Notes under the pieces: generated by a model
The model's input: only the letters and a program-made list of their open reading frames with translations
What the model was told of the DNA's origin: nothing
Database searches by the model: none
Source of the DNA: Chrysomallon squamiferum
Taxonomy: Eukaryota; Mollusca; Gastropoda; Neomphalida; Peltospiridae
Length of the DNA: 64,000 bases
Direction: 5' to 3'
Assembly (NCBI GenBank): GCA_012295275.1
Contig: CM022665.1
Span: 8,321,976-8,385,975, forward strand
Shown here: piece after piece, positions 12,228 to 25,700 of the stretch
Numbering within the stretch: position 1 is the first letter of the stretch
Layout of the letters: each line of letters begins with the position of its first letter
Program-made: the position numbers and the translations under genes

Positions 12228-15200
12228 CTAATCTTCAAGACCCCTGCGACGCCTTCTACGTGCTTCCCGATCTTCAGAGGCAGAACTGGCTTCCTCTTTC
12301 TCTCTTTCTTCTCTTCTTCTTCTCCTTCTTGCCTCTCGGTCATCATCCTCTTGCTGTTCCTCAAGCTTGGCTCTTTCTTCTCTGCGTCTTCGCCGACGAG
12401 CTTCAAGATCATCTTCCTCAGTTTTTGTCTCATCTTCTGCTGTTCTCCTCCTCCTACTTTGACTGGTACTACTTCCTTCAGTTTCATCTGTATCTTTATT
12501 TCTTTCACGTTCCCTACGACGCCGTTCTAATCTACTTTCTGTTTCTTCTGCTTCTGCAGCTTCAGCAGCCTCTGCTTCTCTGCGTTCTCTCCTCCTCCTT
12601 TGAGCTGGAGTTTCATGTTCTTCCTCTTCTTTTGAGGGTTCTGGTTCTTTTTTCTGTTCTTCTTTTGGTTCTTCCTCTTCTTTTGAGGGTTCCGGTTCTT
12701 TTTTCTGTTCTTCTTTTGGTTCTTCCTCTTCTTTTGAGGGTTTTGGTTCTTTTTTCTGTTCTTCTTTTGGTTCTTCCTCTTCCTTCGAGGGTTCTGGTTC
12801 TTTTTTCTGTTCTTCTTTTGGTTCTTCCTCTTCTTTTTTTGGTTCTTCATCCAAGTGGGTATCTTCAGATACAGTCTGATCTTCTGTTTTTTGTTCTTCT
12901 TTCCCAGTTTCTGCAAGTTCAGCTTCTCTCAGTGCTTCTAATCGTTCTCTTCTTCTTTTCTGAGCAGGTGTCTCTTCTTCCTCTTCTGTTGCTGTTTCTT
13001 CTTTTTTATCTTCTGCTGTTATTGGTTTTTCTTTACTGTTTTCCACATTTTCTTTATTAATTTCTGACTCATCCTCCATCTTATCTTTATCTTTATCTTT
13101 TTCTGTTTCTTTCTGTTCCTCTGGTTTCTCTGCCTCCTTTGCAGGACTTTCCTCTTTTACTGGTTCATTATCTTTTTCTTTCTCACTTTTATCATCTTCA
13201 ACATCACACTTTTCTTCTTCTTTCTCTTCTGATAGAGATTCTTTCTCAACTTCACTTTTTTCCATTTCTTCTTGTGGTTCATTTTTCTTTTCTTCTTTCT
13301 CTTCAAATCCTGAAAACCAATCTTTTCCTTCATCTGCCTCCAGTGCAGCTTTTCTTTCTTCCTCTCTTTCTCTTCGCTTTCTTTCTGCTTCACTTTCTTC
13401 TTTAACTTCTTCATCCTTTGGTTCTTCTTTTTCTTCTTTTTTCTCTTCAATTTCTGAAAGCCAATCCCCACCTTCATCTGCTTCCAGTGCAGTTTTCCTC
13501 TCTTCCTCTCTTTCTCTCCGTTTTCTTTCAGCAGCACTTTCTTCTTTGGCTTCATCTTTGGTTTCTTCTTCCTTAGGTTTCTCCTCTGATTCTTCTGCTA
13601 TATCTGCAAGCCAATCTCCTTCAACTTCAGCTTCCATGGCAGCTTTCCTTTCTTCTTCTCTTTCTCTGCGTTTCCTTTCAGCTGCACTTTCTTCTTTCAC
13701 TTCTTCTTTTGTTTCATTTTTATTTTCTTCTGTATCTTTTTTGTTTTCTTCTCCACCTTCTTCTTTATCTTTTTCCTTTTCTTCTTTATCTTCTACCTTT
13801 TCTTTTTCTTCCATACCTTCTTCCTTTTCTTTATCTTCTTTTTCTGGTTTTACTTCTTCATCTGCTTTTTCATCTCCTCCCTCTTTTTTATCTGTCTCTT
13901 CAGATATTTCATTGTTAGTTTCAGCTTCATCTTTTGTCTGACAAGTTATAAAAAAGGAGCAAAAATGTTTACAAAATCTAACTCCGTATTTATGAACATC
14001 CATTTATTTTTCCTTGATTTAAGCTGAAGCAATGATTACATCAGTTTACTATATAAAACTGAGGATTATATTAATTTATTCTTTCAAATGTAATTTTAGG
14101 ATATACAAGAAAAAATTTATAAAAATTATTATTGTAATCAAATTATTTACCACAGTAAATCTAAAACCATGACTAAAATTTACAATTTAAACTGGGATAA
14201 AAATCACTTGGGTTTTTAAAGGAAAGTTGGAGAAAATAAAAGATTCTATAAAAAGTACTTTGTTGTTATTATAAAGATTTACATTTTAAAAACAAGACTC
14301 AACAAGTTAATAAACTGCAATGAAAACCATAGAGGCATCTGAATCACACTAATACTGTTCCTTTGTGTCTAATTTTTTGACACATTTCTATTTTTAAATA
14401 CATCCTTTAATAGACATTTTTGGATTACAACTTTTATAGATGGAAAGAAAAGAAATTGTTACTTATATGCCATTTTTGGCACATCATTTACATATTTTAT
14501 TTATGATTGTTTAGTTCTATTTCTTTTACCTTCTTTTTTACTATTAATTTATTTCTGTATTAAAGAAAAAAAAATGAAAACAAACAAACAAACAATTAAA
14601 ATAAAATGTTACATCATCCATTCTGCAGTAATGTTTAAAATAAATGATACTGCCATTTCAAACACAGCATGGTATTTATTTCATAGATTATGAATACCTA
14701 ATATTTATCTTATAATGTACTAGAAAAAGAGTTTAAAAAGGTCTACACTGGCAATATTTAAACTATATACATCCTAGCTTTTACTCTAAACTGAACTCAA
14801 ATTATCAAACTAAACAAAAATATACAGGAATAACTTGATGGGATGGAGATATTTTAATGAAAAACATTTGCACACAGCATGCAAACATATGTACCTGGTC
14901 TTGTTTCTCAAATTCTTCTTCCTGTTGTCACAAGACAGTATCCAAAATAAAAACTGAATCTCAGTAAAGTATTTAAATGTAAGAAATATATATGTATGTG
15001 ACATTACATCAGAGCATGCATAGTCGTAATGTATGTTATGTTATTAACAGATATCATCTCTTTCAATATTACAGTGCAACAAGACTAAATATTTGTTCTC
15101 ATTCCTGTACAAAAACACATTATGCCCATATATCCTTCAGTGAAACATAATTATTGCAAATTAATTTATAACTGTGAATTACAATGGTTATTACAGGAGT

Positions 15201-17576
15201 CATTTATTCATCTCTCTCTTTCTCTCTCAAAAAATAAAAAATAAAAAATTAATAATACAAAAAAATAAAAAAAATAAAAATATATACATGATTAATGTAA
15301 TTTTGTAGATTTTATTTTATTAGCAAATAAGTTAAATATATTTATGTCAGCATTGATGAAATATAAAATATATCGTAAGTTTTGCAGATATGTGTGTTCC
15401 ATTCTATTATTCAACATTTTCATAAAGCTAACATTTTTAATCCACTAATATCTTACCTCTTCAATTATTCTCTGAGGTGGTGTCATTTTTAAGAATTCAT
15501 AAAGCCTATCTGTTTCTATATGATTGTAGAAAGACTCATAATCCTGCAAACAAAATAATCAGATATTGTTGAGAGACAATAAAATAACTGTTACTCTTTT
15601 GTCAAAAACAGTGATTTAAAAAGACTCAGTAAGATTCACATATCTCATTCTAGGTTTTATACCAGTCAAATCCTTGTAGATTAATGTAGTTGTTTGAACT
15701 AAGAGAAATTTATTTCATTACATTACTTAATGGGCACATTTGTGATGAAAATATATATATTTTTAATTTTCATGTTATAGAAATGAAACTTGATAGAAAC
15801 AATCCAGATTTGTTACCATATAAAACTAGTACTAGTTTAGCATTTGGTTATTTTTATTTTTGGCTTTTTTGTAATATTACATACACACACACACACACAG
15901 ACATGTATGTATCAAGCTGCTGAGGTTCATCATAGACATGTTTTTCTACAAAATTACTGAAAGAAATTAATCTTTGTTTATATACTTCAAAAGAAACCTT
16001 TTAAAAGGTAATGTTTTTCATTCATATTTTGAAAAAAACAGAAATGTTTTATAAAGAATTGTTAATTTTTCCAAGATTTCCATTCTGATGTTTTGTAAGT
16101 GTTTATTTCTAAATATATATATTCCAAATCTGATATCTCTAGCACAAATAATTTTCATGCACCATCTTCCTGAAAATGTTAGGATAGTATGAAAAAATAA
16201 AATATGACAAAGAAAACAAAACAAACGAAGTTTTATAAATCCTATTTCTATTTATTATGCTATCTGTGTGTAAGTACTTCCTTTTGCCAAATACCTGAAA
16301 CATTTATCTGAAAAAGTAAACTTTTTATACAAATTTTCTAAATGGTCATGTCAAAAACTAAAAAACCTATTTTGTTTCTTCAGATTGTGTCATTTCTTTT
16401 GCCTAGTGTGTTCCCTTAAATATATCTGGCATTAAATGTTTTCATTAAGCAAAGACCAGAGCCACCTGTTGGCTTCACTCTGAAAGACTGACAAATGTGA
16501 CTGGAAAAGTGGTAACATAACTTACAAGGTTACATAAAGATAACCTACTTGTTACCTGTTTTATATTTCTATTATTATTATTTCCACATTGTGATTAACT
16601 GAAGTTTTAGAAAATTTATATTTCAAAATTACACAAGATGTTTTACTAACTGAACAAAATAATAAAATAAGGTAAGTTAAAAAGAAAAGACTTAAAATAT
16701 TCATAATCGTGAAATAAGGTACCCCACAGTATTCATCATCATTAAAAACTTGTGGAGGAAGAGGCTTTTGTCCTTCCTTCTTCGGTTTACTGTTCACTTG
16801 CATGAACTTCCTCTCCTCTTCATTTATGGGATCTGTTATGTCTATCTTTTCCATCTCAATTCCATTTGCTTCAAGAATGTCAATAATATGACACTGATGT
16901 TTTCGTAACTGAAAAAGGTTAAAGATTAAAGGTGAATGTGAAAAATTTGCTGTGTTTTGATGATCTAATGCCCTAGTTCAAGATTAGATGTGTGACTTTT
17001 TTAAGATTTGAACAGCAGCAGAACAACAACAAAAAAAGCTGTAGCATAATATCCACCAAATCACAGATCTGTTTGTGAGGCAAAGATCTAAACTGCAAAG
17101 TTATTAATCTATTTACCATAGCATACAATTTATTTTAACTGTTATTATTAAAGTTATGATCTTAAAAAGCCATTTAATAGATAGGATTGGCAAACTTGGA
17201 AATAATGATCCTTCATCGGTAATGTTGTTTACCGGTTTATGTTTTAAATTTTAAAACTTAATCAGAAAGACAATAAAATTTTGGGATGCTTGAAAATGTT
17301 TTAATTACTTTTTATTTATGTGGCATCGTTATACTTTATTTCTAATGAACTGATTAAAAATTATATGTTATTAATTACAATCTGTAATAATAATGAATTA
17401 TAAATAATGTACTTAAAAATAAGAATGTTCCAAGAGTTACAGATGACATTCATTCCCTCATTCAGATTCAGTCATTGCTATTTATGGTCAACGCCGGCCA
17501 CTACTCGATAAATTTAAAGAAACATACTAACCTCATTATTGCTCGCAACACTTGAATAATACACCTTTATAACCAT
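12228..17576 (-). CDS. SH3BGR-like protein with giant Glu-rich repeat tail
   Basis: Coding exons on the minus strand are 17532-17576, 16723-16908, 15457-15543 and 12228-13937, all phase 0, giving 675 aa. Residues 1-106 form the thioredoxin-like SH3BGR/SH3BGRL domain: start MVIKVYYSSVASNNE, then IIDILEANGIEMEKIDI, NEEERKFM, the proline-rich KPLPPQVFNDDEYCGDYE and LYEFLKMTPP. As in the family there is no CxxC active site, so a redox enzyme is unlikely; a scaffold or adaptor role is known for relatives. Residues 107-675 come from one exon and are almost entirely Glu, Lys, Arg and Ser. They contain three copies of an ERKRREREEERK...DWL unit, about four tandem 17-residue PKEEQKKEPEPSKEEEE units, and an Arg-run C-terminus ending RRRRRRGLED. 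The tail is far longer than the acidic tails of vertebrate SH3BGR proteins and is predicted helical or disordered. Confidence 0.9.
12617..12838 (-). repeat. Coding 51-bp minisatellite in the SH3BGR-like tail
   Basis: Four head-to-tail 51-base units start at 12617, 12668, 12719 and 12770, with a partial fifth at 12821. The units are nearly identical and differ by a few substitutions (for example Glu to Lys in one copy). The period is a multiple of three, so copy-number change keeps the frame. Each unit encodes a 17-residue Glu/Lys/Pro/Ser motif on the minus strand. Confidence 0.9.
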
Positions 17577-18035
17577 TTTTAAAGCACGTTCGCGTGATTT
17601 TATAAAATAAAAGATAATTACAACAGCTGAATATAATACAAAATGTAGTTTTTTCCAGACTTTTAAACACTTTTATCTACATTCCGCAGAGAATACAGAT
17701 ACAGGTTCTCTCCCCTAACAAACGAAACTTTGTAGATAGTTCGTTCATTTTCGGTACATTTCGTACATTAAAATTACTCCGTAGATTATAAATTGGTGGT
17801 TTGACCGAATGTTTCATGTAATATAAGACGAGTTAAAATAATGAATAAATAATAAAAATTAAACATCCAAATATATATATATATAAATTAAAAAAAAAAA
17901 AAAAAAAAAAAACAACCATGACAACAACAACAGGCAGCAAACTACATAGTATATAATATTTTTAATAATATAAACTAACTTTACAAAGAAAAATAATCTA
18001 CTTGGCTATAAGTTCAGTAATGTTCTAAAAATTAA
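17577..18035. other. Upstream flank of the SH3BGR-like gene
   Basis: Probable promoter and 5' UTR of the minus-strand gene whose ATG is at 17574-17576. The first 150 bases are less AT-rich than average and contain CG dinucleotides (around 17588-17594). Further out are a TA run and a poly(A) tract (about 17872-17911). No specific binding site is claimed. Confidence 0.3.
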
Positions 18036-18290
18036 TTAGGGAGGTCTAATATTGGATTTCATCTCTTCGTATGTCATCCAGTTATCCTCCTGTTCATTTG
18101 GTGCACCTAGTTTTGCCTGTCTGTCTGCATTCTCACTTCCAGGATATCGCAGTGGGTTGACATTGCTGAAAGGATGTAGGGTTTCTGAAAGTTGGTGTAG
18201 TTTGCTGTTTTCAAGAGATGGCATCTGTGAGGAAGACACAGTGTTGTTGGCAGCATGAACAAGAGCCTCAACCTCTGCACTGTTGAGAGA
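18036..18290 (-). mobile_element. RNase H fragment of a non-LTR retrotransposon, degenerate
   Basis: On the minus strand an open stretch reads SAEVEALVHAANN, then LHQLSETLH, then PGSENADRQAKLGA, EQEDNWMTYEEMKS and a stop at about 18036. These align in order with the end of the RNase H domain of Jockey-like LINEs common in molluscs: the AE-x-EAL block, the region before the PGNExAD-x-LAKxGA block, and the trailing EE-K motif. The central part, including the catalytic Asp segment, is missing or altered. It is a 5'-truncated dead fragment, not a host gene. Confidence 0.6.
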
Positions 18291-18329
18291 TGTTTTACCA
18301 GTGCCCTACACTTCAATGGCTACCTGGCT

Positions 18330-19766
18330 TCACTGGCAAAGTTTAGGCATGGTATTGGTAATTATCCCCAATAATTGTATCAACACATCTTGTATCATTT
18401 AATAATAGTTATGTATGTAAATTCCCACATGTAAACAGAAATGCACAAGGAATATATATCAGCAATAATCGGGGAAATCTCTTTCGCACAGTCAGATGAG
18501 CAAGCATAACTATACTTGTTATTTGAAAATTTGTTATTGACCGTTGATACAAAGCAGGAGACTGATCCTGCAACACATCAAATTTTATAATGAAAACAAT
18601 CAAATCATTCAACTTATTCCCTAAACAATTTGTGTTTAGCACAAACTTTATTTCTTTAATATTTTTGGAATGTTTTTAAAAATGTTTATTTTTTCACAAA
18701 TCAGGTTTTAGCTTGTAAACAGCCAACTTGTGACAAAAAATTTGAATTATCATGCATGGCTTACATAAATTTAACAGCAGAACTTTCTCTTTTAAAAAAT
18801 ATTAAGGGAAGGAAATTTTTAAAGTACCTGCTGTTGAAGTTGTTTGAAATAGGAGTTATTTTAATAAAGTATATAAATATTCAAGTAATATGTAAACTGA
18901 TCTTATGGAATAAATTAAATATAATTAATACATACTTGATATATTTTTATGTGGAATGTTAATGTAATACATAGGTTTATAATAACAACTTTCATAGTTA
19001 ACTTGATATACATTTTAAATTAATTGATGATCTGTATATAGCTTGGAATCTTAAATATTTTAAAATATTTAAGTCATATTTGGTTTACCTTTGGTTTCTT
19101 CTGAAATGCAAATACATTTTTTTATTGCAATATTACCATGTTTTCATAACAGCTTTCTAACATTTAATACTGACCAGAACAATATTCCAAAAACAGCATC
19201 AGCTGGTTGCCAGAAATAAAACAAATTCATATAAGTGAGACATAATATTCCATTTATTATTTGAAATAATACAACATTAAGGACAATAAAAGAATAAACA
19301 TAATGATATCATTAAGATTATTTTGCATATTTATTTTTCCTTAGTTTTTAAAATACTCAAATATTAATTATAAATGTTTAATATAATTCCATAAACACAA
19401 AATAATAAATACAGCAACAACAGTAACAAATTTACAAACAACTTTTCAAATAAAAATCTATTGCACTTAAATTTTTAATTAATTATTATTATTATTTTTT
19501 AAAGTTTTAATGTTTTGTAATTACATAATCCTACAGATTATCTTGACATCTGATCTCTCATATAATTTTATTTCAAACACTTTCAAAATATTATAATTTA
19601 TATAGCTCCGTGCTGATGTATATTTCAATGTCAGGTGCTCTATCAGCCGATAATTCACAGAAATGTAAAATAACAGTATTGTTTTTAAAATTCATTTTAC
19701 TGAATTTCAAATTATTTTCTGTAAATGGTATCAGAATATCTTTTTCACCATAATTCCGAATTTTTT
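18330..19766. other. AT-rich interval and 3' UTR of EXOC5
   Basis: No coding exon is supported. The right portion is expected to hold the 3' UTR of the minus-strand EXOC5 gene, whose stop is at 19767-19769; several TTTATT words (AATAAA on the minus strand) occur. Nothing else is recognised. Confidence 0.4.
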
Positions 19767-22700
19767 TTATTTCATCCTGTTTGCAATCTTTGCTGTTTTG
19801 TAATCAGACCTCAGCAATAAAAAGTGCTGAATAACTGATTCATCCATGTCAGCCTGGAATGAAAAAACAAAACAATAGTTAATACCTCCTGCTTTAAGAG
19901 ACATGTCTACAACTTGTGCATACTTTGGGAAATGACATACAATGCAGAATAATGGGCACTATTTAAATAAACAAAGAACAGTTACAAACTGCACAAACAA
20001 AGATGGATAGTGGTACATTGAACATCACATTGGGACAAAAAACCCACCAAAAATCTCTGGGTAAGAGAGAAAACAAAGGTCACACATGTGATTATACATG
20101 TTAGAAGACAGAAGTAGGCCATATCTGTAGAATTCAAGGCAACTGTTAAAACCATTATTTCACTTACCAGTTGTTCGCTATCTCTGATAACTTTAAGATT
20201 TTCTGGAACAACAACAAGCAGGTTGCAAAGAGCATGAAGCTTTTCAAACAATTGGCAAAGAAGTGGAATCTTAAACTGCTCCTTTATGCACTTGCGGTAT
20301 TCATTAACATCACTGATTAGAAGCATAGCACCTAGTATAAAAAAAAATCCTTTAAAATATGTTATTGATTTCATCTATAATTTTAAGAGGAACAAAAATA
20401 CACATGCACAAAAATAATTATATTCCAAATTAAATGATGGTCAGCAGCATTTTGTAAGAAAAAAATGAATTATGATAAATTCAGAAATTAAAATGGACTT
20501 CAGCTCATGCTTTAACCACTTGGGCCTGGCTCAGGCAGTTAGTTTAGAGTAGTCACTGTGCCAGGTATTCACTCAACTAAAATGGAAATGTGAAATTATA
20601 CTGAACCCTGTGTAACTGCATTCTACTGAAATGTTTAATACATTTAAAGTGCATGTTATTAAATAATGAAACCTGATAAAACACATTATGACATTACGGA
20701 GAATATTCATTAGCAAATTTTTCACGAGATTTGAATAAATCTACTTGTACTTGATTTGGTAGTGGGAATCAAATAATTTTCTAACTATAAATTGCCTTTT
20801 TCTGAGAACAGGTTAGAATATTTTTCTAAATTACAATGCTGAAATTCACTTCACAATTCTGCAAAATCTTCATACCCCAACAACACCATCGCATCTTCTC
20901 ATTTCTGCATTCATCAAAGGGAAATCTGCAGCTATCAACATCATGTGCTGGACGGAATGTGACTGCATAGTAACTTGAGTAATATGAAGAGACATTTACC
21001 TGTATCATCTGTGACAGTCAGTGCCAAAATGTGGACAAGGATGCTGCAACACAAATCCAAATCCTTTTGCAAGAATACTTCTTGGATGATTTGGTAAGTT
21101 TGTTGGTTCTAGAAACAAATCTCTATCAAATCCTGTGGCCATTGAAGATCTTGGAACTGGTGGGCATCAATCCAAAACCAAGATGCAGCAGCATTGGTCA
21201 GCTGACTCAGTCAATCAGATAAAGTAATGACTGTGTTATTATTTCAGTCAGATACAGTATAACTAATTCTATTCATAACCATGAAAAATGCACTTCTGAA
21301 TGACCTCAGAACATTTTGTCAGGTTTCATTATGTAATAAAATGCTTACTGAAGGCACTAATCCTTTTATCAGAATACAGTTACACAGGATATAGTATGAT
21401 TCCAGATTCTCACTGAAAAACTGCAGAAATGAAGACATAAGGTCAACACTGAAATTCATCAAATTAATCGAAATACTCTAATTGGCAAAATCACGCCAAT
21501 TACCATCATCACTCAACTGTTGAGTCACCCAGCTGAGAGGCAAACAGTCATCACTTACATGCTGAATGACTCAGGCTCAAGTGGTTAATTAACTTGTTAT
21601 TTCCCACTGCAGTCATTTCAGTAGGATAAGGCAAGGATAAGATTTGTATTTCAGTAGGTTCTGGCCATTAAGCCCATTAGGCCATCAAGCTGAGGTAATT
21701 TTTTAGGCCTAAAATATCACAAGAATTACTGCAACCTGTGATATTCAGATTGGAAACTTCATATACAATTTGACAAAACAGTAGATTTAATGTAAAAAAT
21801 AAGAAAAAATGTACCCATTATGTTGTACTGGAACTGCATCAGATGTTCAAAAATAACCCTGTGAAATCGCTGGCCTAAGTCAGTCAGAACAACTTCCACA
21901 TTTTTACCATCCAAGTTCATTATGATTAAATTTGCTTGTGTTGTCAGAAACTTCACAATTTTCAAACAAGACTGAAATAGAAAATGTATAACATGACATT
22001 AACAACCATTCATTTTTTGGTTTACCATTAGTACTGAAAACCAATTTTGATACACAGTGATTTTGTTTGCCTGCATCTCTTTAAATATGATATCAGTAAC
22101 AAAACAGATGTCTGTAATGGATGAAAGAATATGAAAACATTAACAAAATAAATGATAATAATATTTATTAAATTATGCAACAGCATATAGTACATTTTAT
22201 ACAACAGAACACAAAATATCACCAGGATCACTTACAGGAGTTGCAAACAACAGAGGAACATCATCTGATTCTGGCTTAAAATCAGATTTTTTCTGTTCTG
22301 TTGATAAAATTTGACGAATCCATCCAACCATTGTGGTTAGCGATCTGAATTAGAAAATCAAAATATAGTTGAGATAATGTGATGAAAAAGTTCTACTTTT
22401 AAATATGAAAAAATTATTCAATTTAATATCTATATTCACAGTGTTAGCTGTTGTAAATAATAATTATTCCCCCAAAGTCTGCAAATTCAGCTGTCTGTAA
22501 TGCAATAAAAATAAACTAATTAATTTTAAAAAAAAGCAACACCAGATTTATTTTTTCATTGTGTCTACAAGTATGTACAGAGTAAAAAAAAAAAATCTAG
22601 ATTGTCATAAATGGCTTATCAGCAGAACTGGAAATATCAAAGACTTTAACATATTATAATAAATACAGTAATTTATATTTATATGACTTAATACCCATAA

Positions 22701-25700
22701 CAGTATTAATATTTTTTCTTTCTTTTCTACTCAGTTTTGTTATCATTAATAAGTTTGAATCATTTAGGAAAGGTAGAACCAAAGTATTCATGACTGTTGT
22801 AAATAATTAAAAGTTAAATGAATAGTATATTTTCATTCACTTACCTGTCTAAGCCAATGTCAACTTTACTTTCAAGAATTTGTCTCAATTCACGTTTCTC
22901 CTTCAAGCAGGTGGCATGCTTCTGAGAGGATCTAAAATGAAAACATAAAAATAAAAATCACAAAATTGCATCTCTTTTGTTTTTCTCTGAAGCTTAATTT
23001 TCCATGCTTCAGCTTTGTTAATTTTGCTAATTATGTTAAGTATTCACAGGCAATTTAATGAACCTTTATTTTGAATTGGGTTAAGAATATATTTGGGCAG
23101 TGTTTTTCATTTTTAGTCACTATTATAAAACTATAAGGATTGTAATTATACTGCTCCCCTATAAAGCAAACAATCTCTTTAGCTTTTGGAACTAAAAATA
23201 AATAAACTAATAAAACTGAAATTACTAAAAAAAGAATTTTTACATGATGAGTGGAACGAGGCTGTCCATAAACTGTTTCTCAAACAAATGAAATAATGTG
23301 TTGGCTTGATTGACAACATCAAAGAAGTAGATTATGGGTTCTGTTTTGGGTTCTGGAAGAGGAATAGCTGAAACAAAGCAAATAAAATATATTTCTCTTC
23401 TTTTTTTCTCTCCCCACTCTGAAATGTTAAATAATTTTTCTTAGCCTGAGTTCATATTAACACTTAATATTTATTTCACAGACAAAAGAAAAATAATTAG
23501 TGGGAGATTATTGTTGTATAGTCTAGAATTTCATTATTTTCTTAAATTTTATTATTTAAAAAAAATAAAATTACATAATTCAGACTAATGCACACATATA
23601 AAAGATGAAAAACTTTGCTGATAATTTTTATTAAATTTATCTTTAAAGAAAAATTATCCTGCAGTTAACTTCAAAAACATTTTACCTTGTAGTCCAATTT
23701 CTACTGCATAATCAATGTGATCTGTGACCAGATAGAAAACAAGCACTTCAAATATCTTTACAGCATTTGTTGCCAGATCAGATTGCCTTGAAAGCTAAAA
23801 TTGTTACAGTAAAGTCTGAATTATTAAAAATAAAAAGTGATAAAACATAATAAAATATTGGGATTATAAAACAAATGAAAATTTTAATTTATTTATTACT
23901 ATAAAAAAATACAATTTTATTTAGGAAAATGTTTTATCTATGTCTATAAATATAGTATTTGTATAAAAAATTTAAATATTTCTATTAACACCCTATCTCA
24001 AACACTTAACAAGAAAAACACTTACTACTTGACATCTTCTAAATGCCATTTTTGTTTCCTGCAAAATATTGATTGAAACTTCCTCTGAGAGAAATGTTTC
24101 ACCACCATAATTTTCCACACCTATATTTGATTTTGTAACTGTTCCTAGCTTGGCTTGAAGATCTCTTTTCAGATCGTGAATACTAAACAATAAAAGATAA
24201 AAAAAAAATAACAATAAAAAAATTAAAGACAAAGATTATATAATTAACTGATACAGCAAATCAGAACTGCTGCAAAAATTTGCAGATGTTATTAATTTCA
24301 AGAACTTACCCTCCAGACTGAATTTGTTTCTTCTGATGAGATTTTGATTCATAAAATCTCTGTTGCATTGCACCACACCGTTGACGAAGATATTTAATTT
24401 CATTACTGAAATAAATATATATATATATATAAAATCATAAATAATATACTTAAACCATTTTTCAAAAAATTAAATTATCTATTTACAGACAAAAGTACCC
24501 AACCTCACAAAAAAAACAATATTAAAAAAAAGAAGGAAAAAAAATAATTTGTGAATGAAGTAATGAATAAAAATTGCACAAACTGTTAGTAAGACATAAA
24601 ATATGTGTTTAATGCTTACTCAATATAGGCTGTGAGATGACTGTGAAACATGCTTTTGGTCAGTTTATTAAGAAAGGAACTGTCATTTCCAAGTTTAAAT
24701 TTGGAAAGTTCTCTTGTAAGGTCCTTTGTTCTGGAAAAGCAAAACTCACAAATTAAAATGTATTTTTTAAATTCTATAGTTAAACAAATAATGTTAGAAA
24801 AGAAAACCACTTAAATAATATTTACCTAGTTTTGTTTTCTTTATACATTACATTTATAAATGTATTATGATCTTTTGTCAGTACAAAAAAATATGAGTGC
24901 AATAAGATTATGACAAGTCTTAAGATACTATCACAAATATAGTAACAAGCTAGGAAATACATTTTTTTTTTGGTTATGCTGGTCTAAATTTTTATCAGTG
25001 ATACAAAGTATGTGTCACCATATAAATATTATAATGTGTTTAAGACTACATTTATGCTTTATTTGTAACCAAATGAATGTTATTCCAAATTATGTAAGAA
25101 GAACAATTTAAAATATGTTATGGAAACATTTATTTCCTTAGACAGTTAAAAACATTAACAATTTATTTTATTACTTTTTTATACTTATCAATAAGGACTG
25201 TTTTAATAAATTACATATTAAATGCTGCCAAATACAACAAACAAAAACCTTGTATTTAATTTTTTTAAATTTTTTTTTCAAATGTTTTGCTGCTTCATTT
25301 TTGTTTTGTTTTTGGTATGGGGGGTGATTTCTCTTAGAATTCTGTCATTCTGATTTTTAATTAAAAAAAATATATATTATTATTATAACAGTTTGAAATA
25401 ATACTTATATTTCAAATTGTTATAATAATGATTTAAAAAAAAAAAGAAAGAAAGAAATTAGAATCACTAGCATTATTGAAATGTGTAATTATATTATTTT
25501 ACAGCTAAAGACATTTTAATCCTTAGAAAGATGCAATACTTAAACATAAAACAAAGTTTTATTTTAATTACCAATTTAAAAAAAATAAAAATAAAAATTT
25601 ACAAATTTGTAATTAAATGTAAATAAAGTATTATCAGATTTTGTTACTTAAACAGATATACATACTGTACATAAAGTTCTCTCAGTTTCTCCAAATACTC

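Noticed and set aside
12186-13941. Long plus-strand open frames rich in Leu, Ser and Phe
   Set aside because: They are antisense shadows of the Glu/Lys/Arg repeat exon of the SH3BGR-like gene, whose GA-rich codons leave the complementary frames open.
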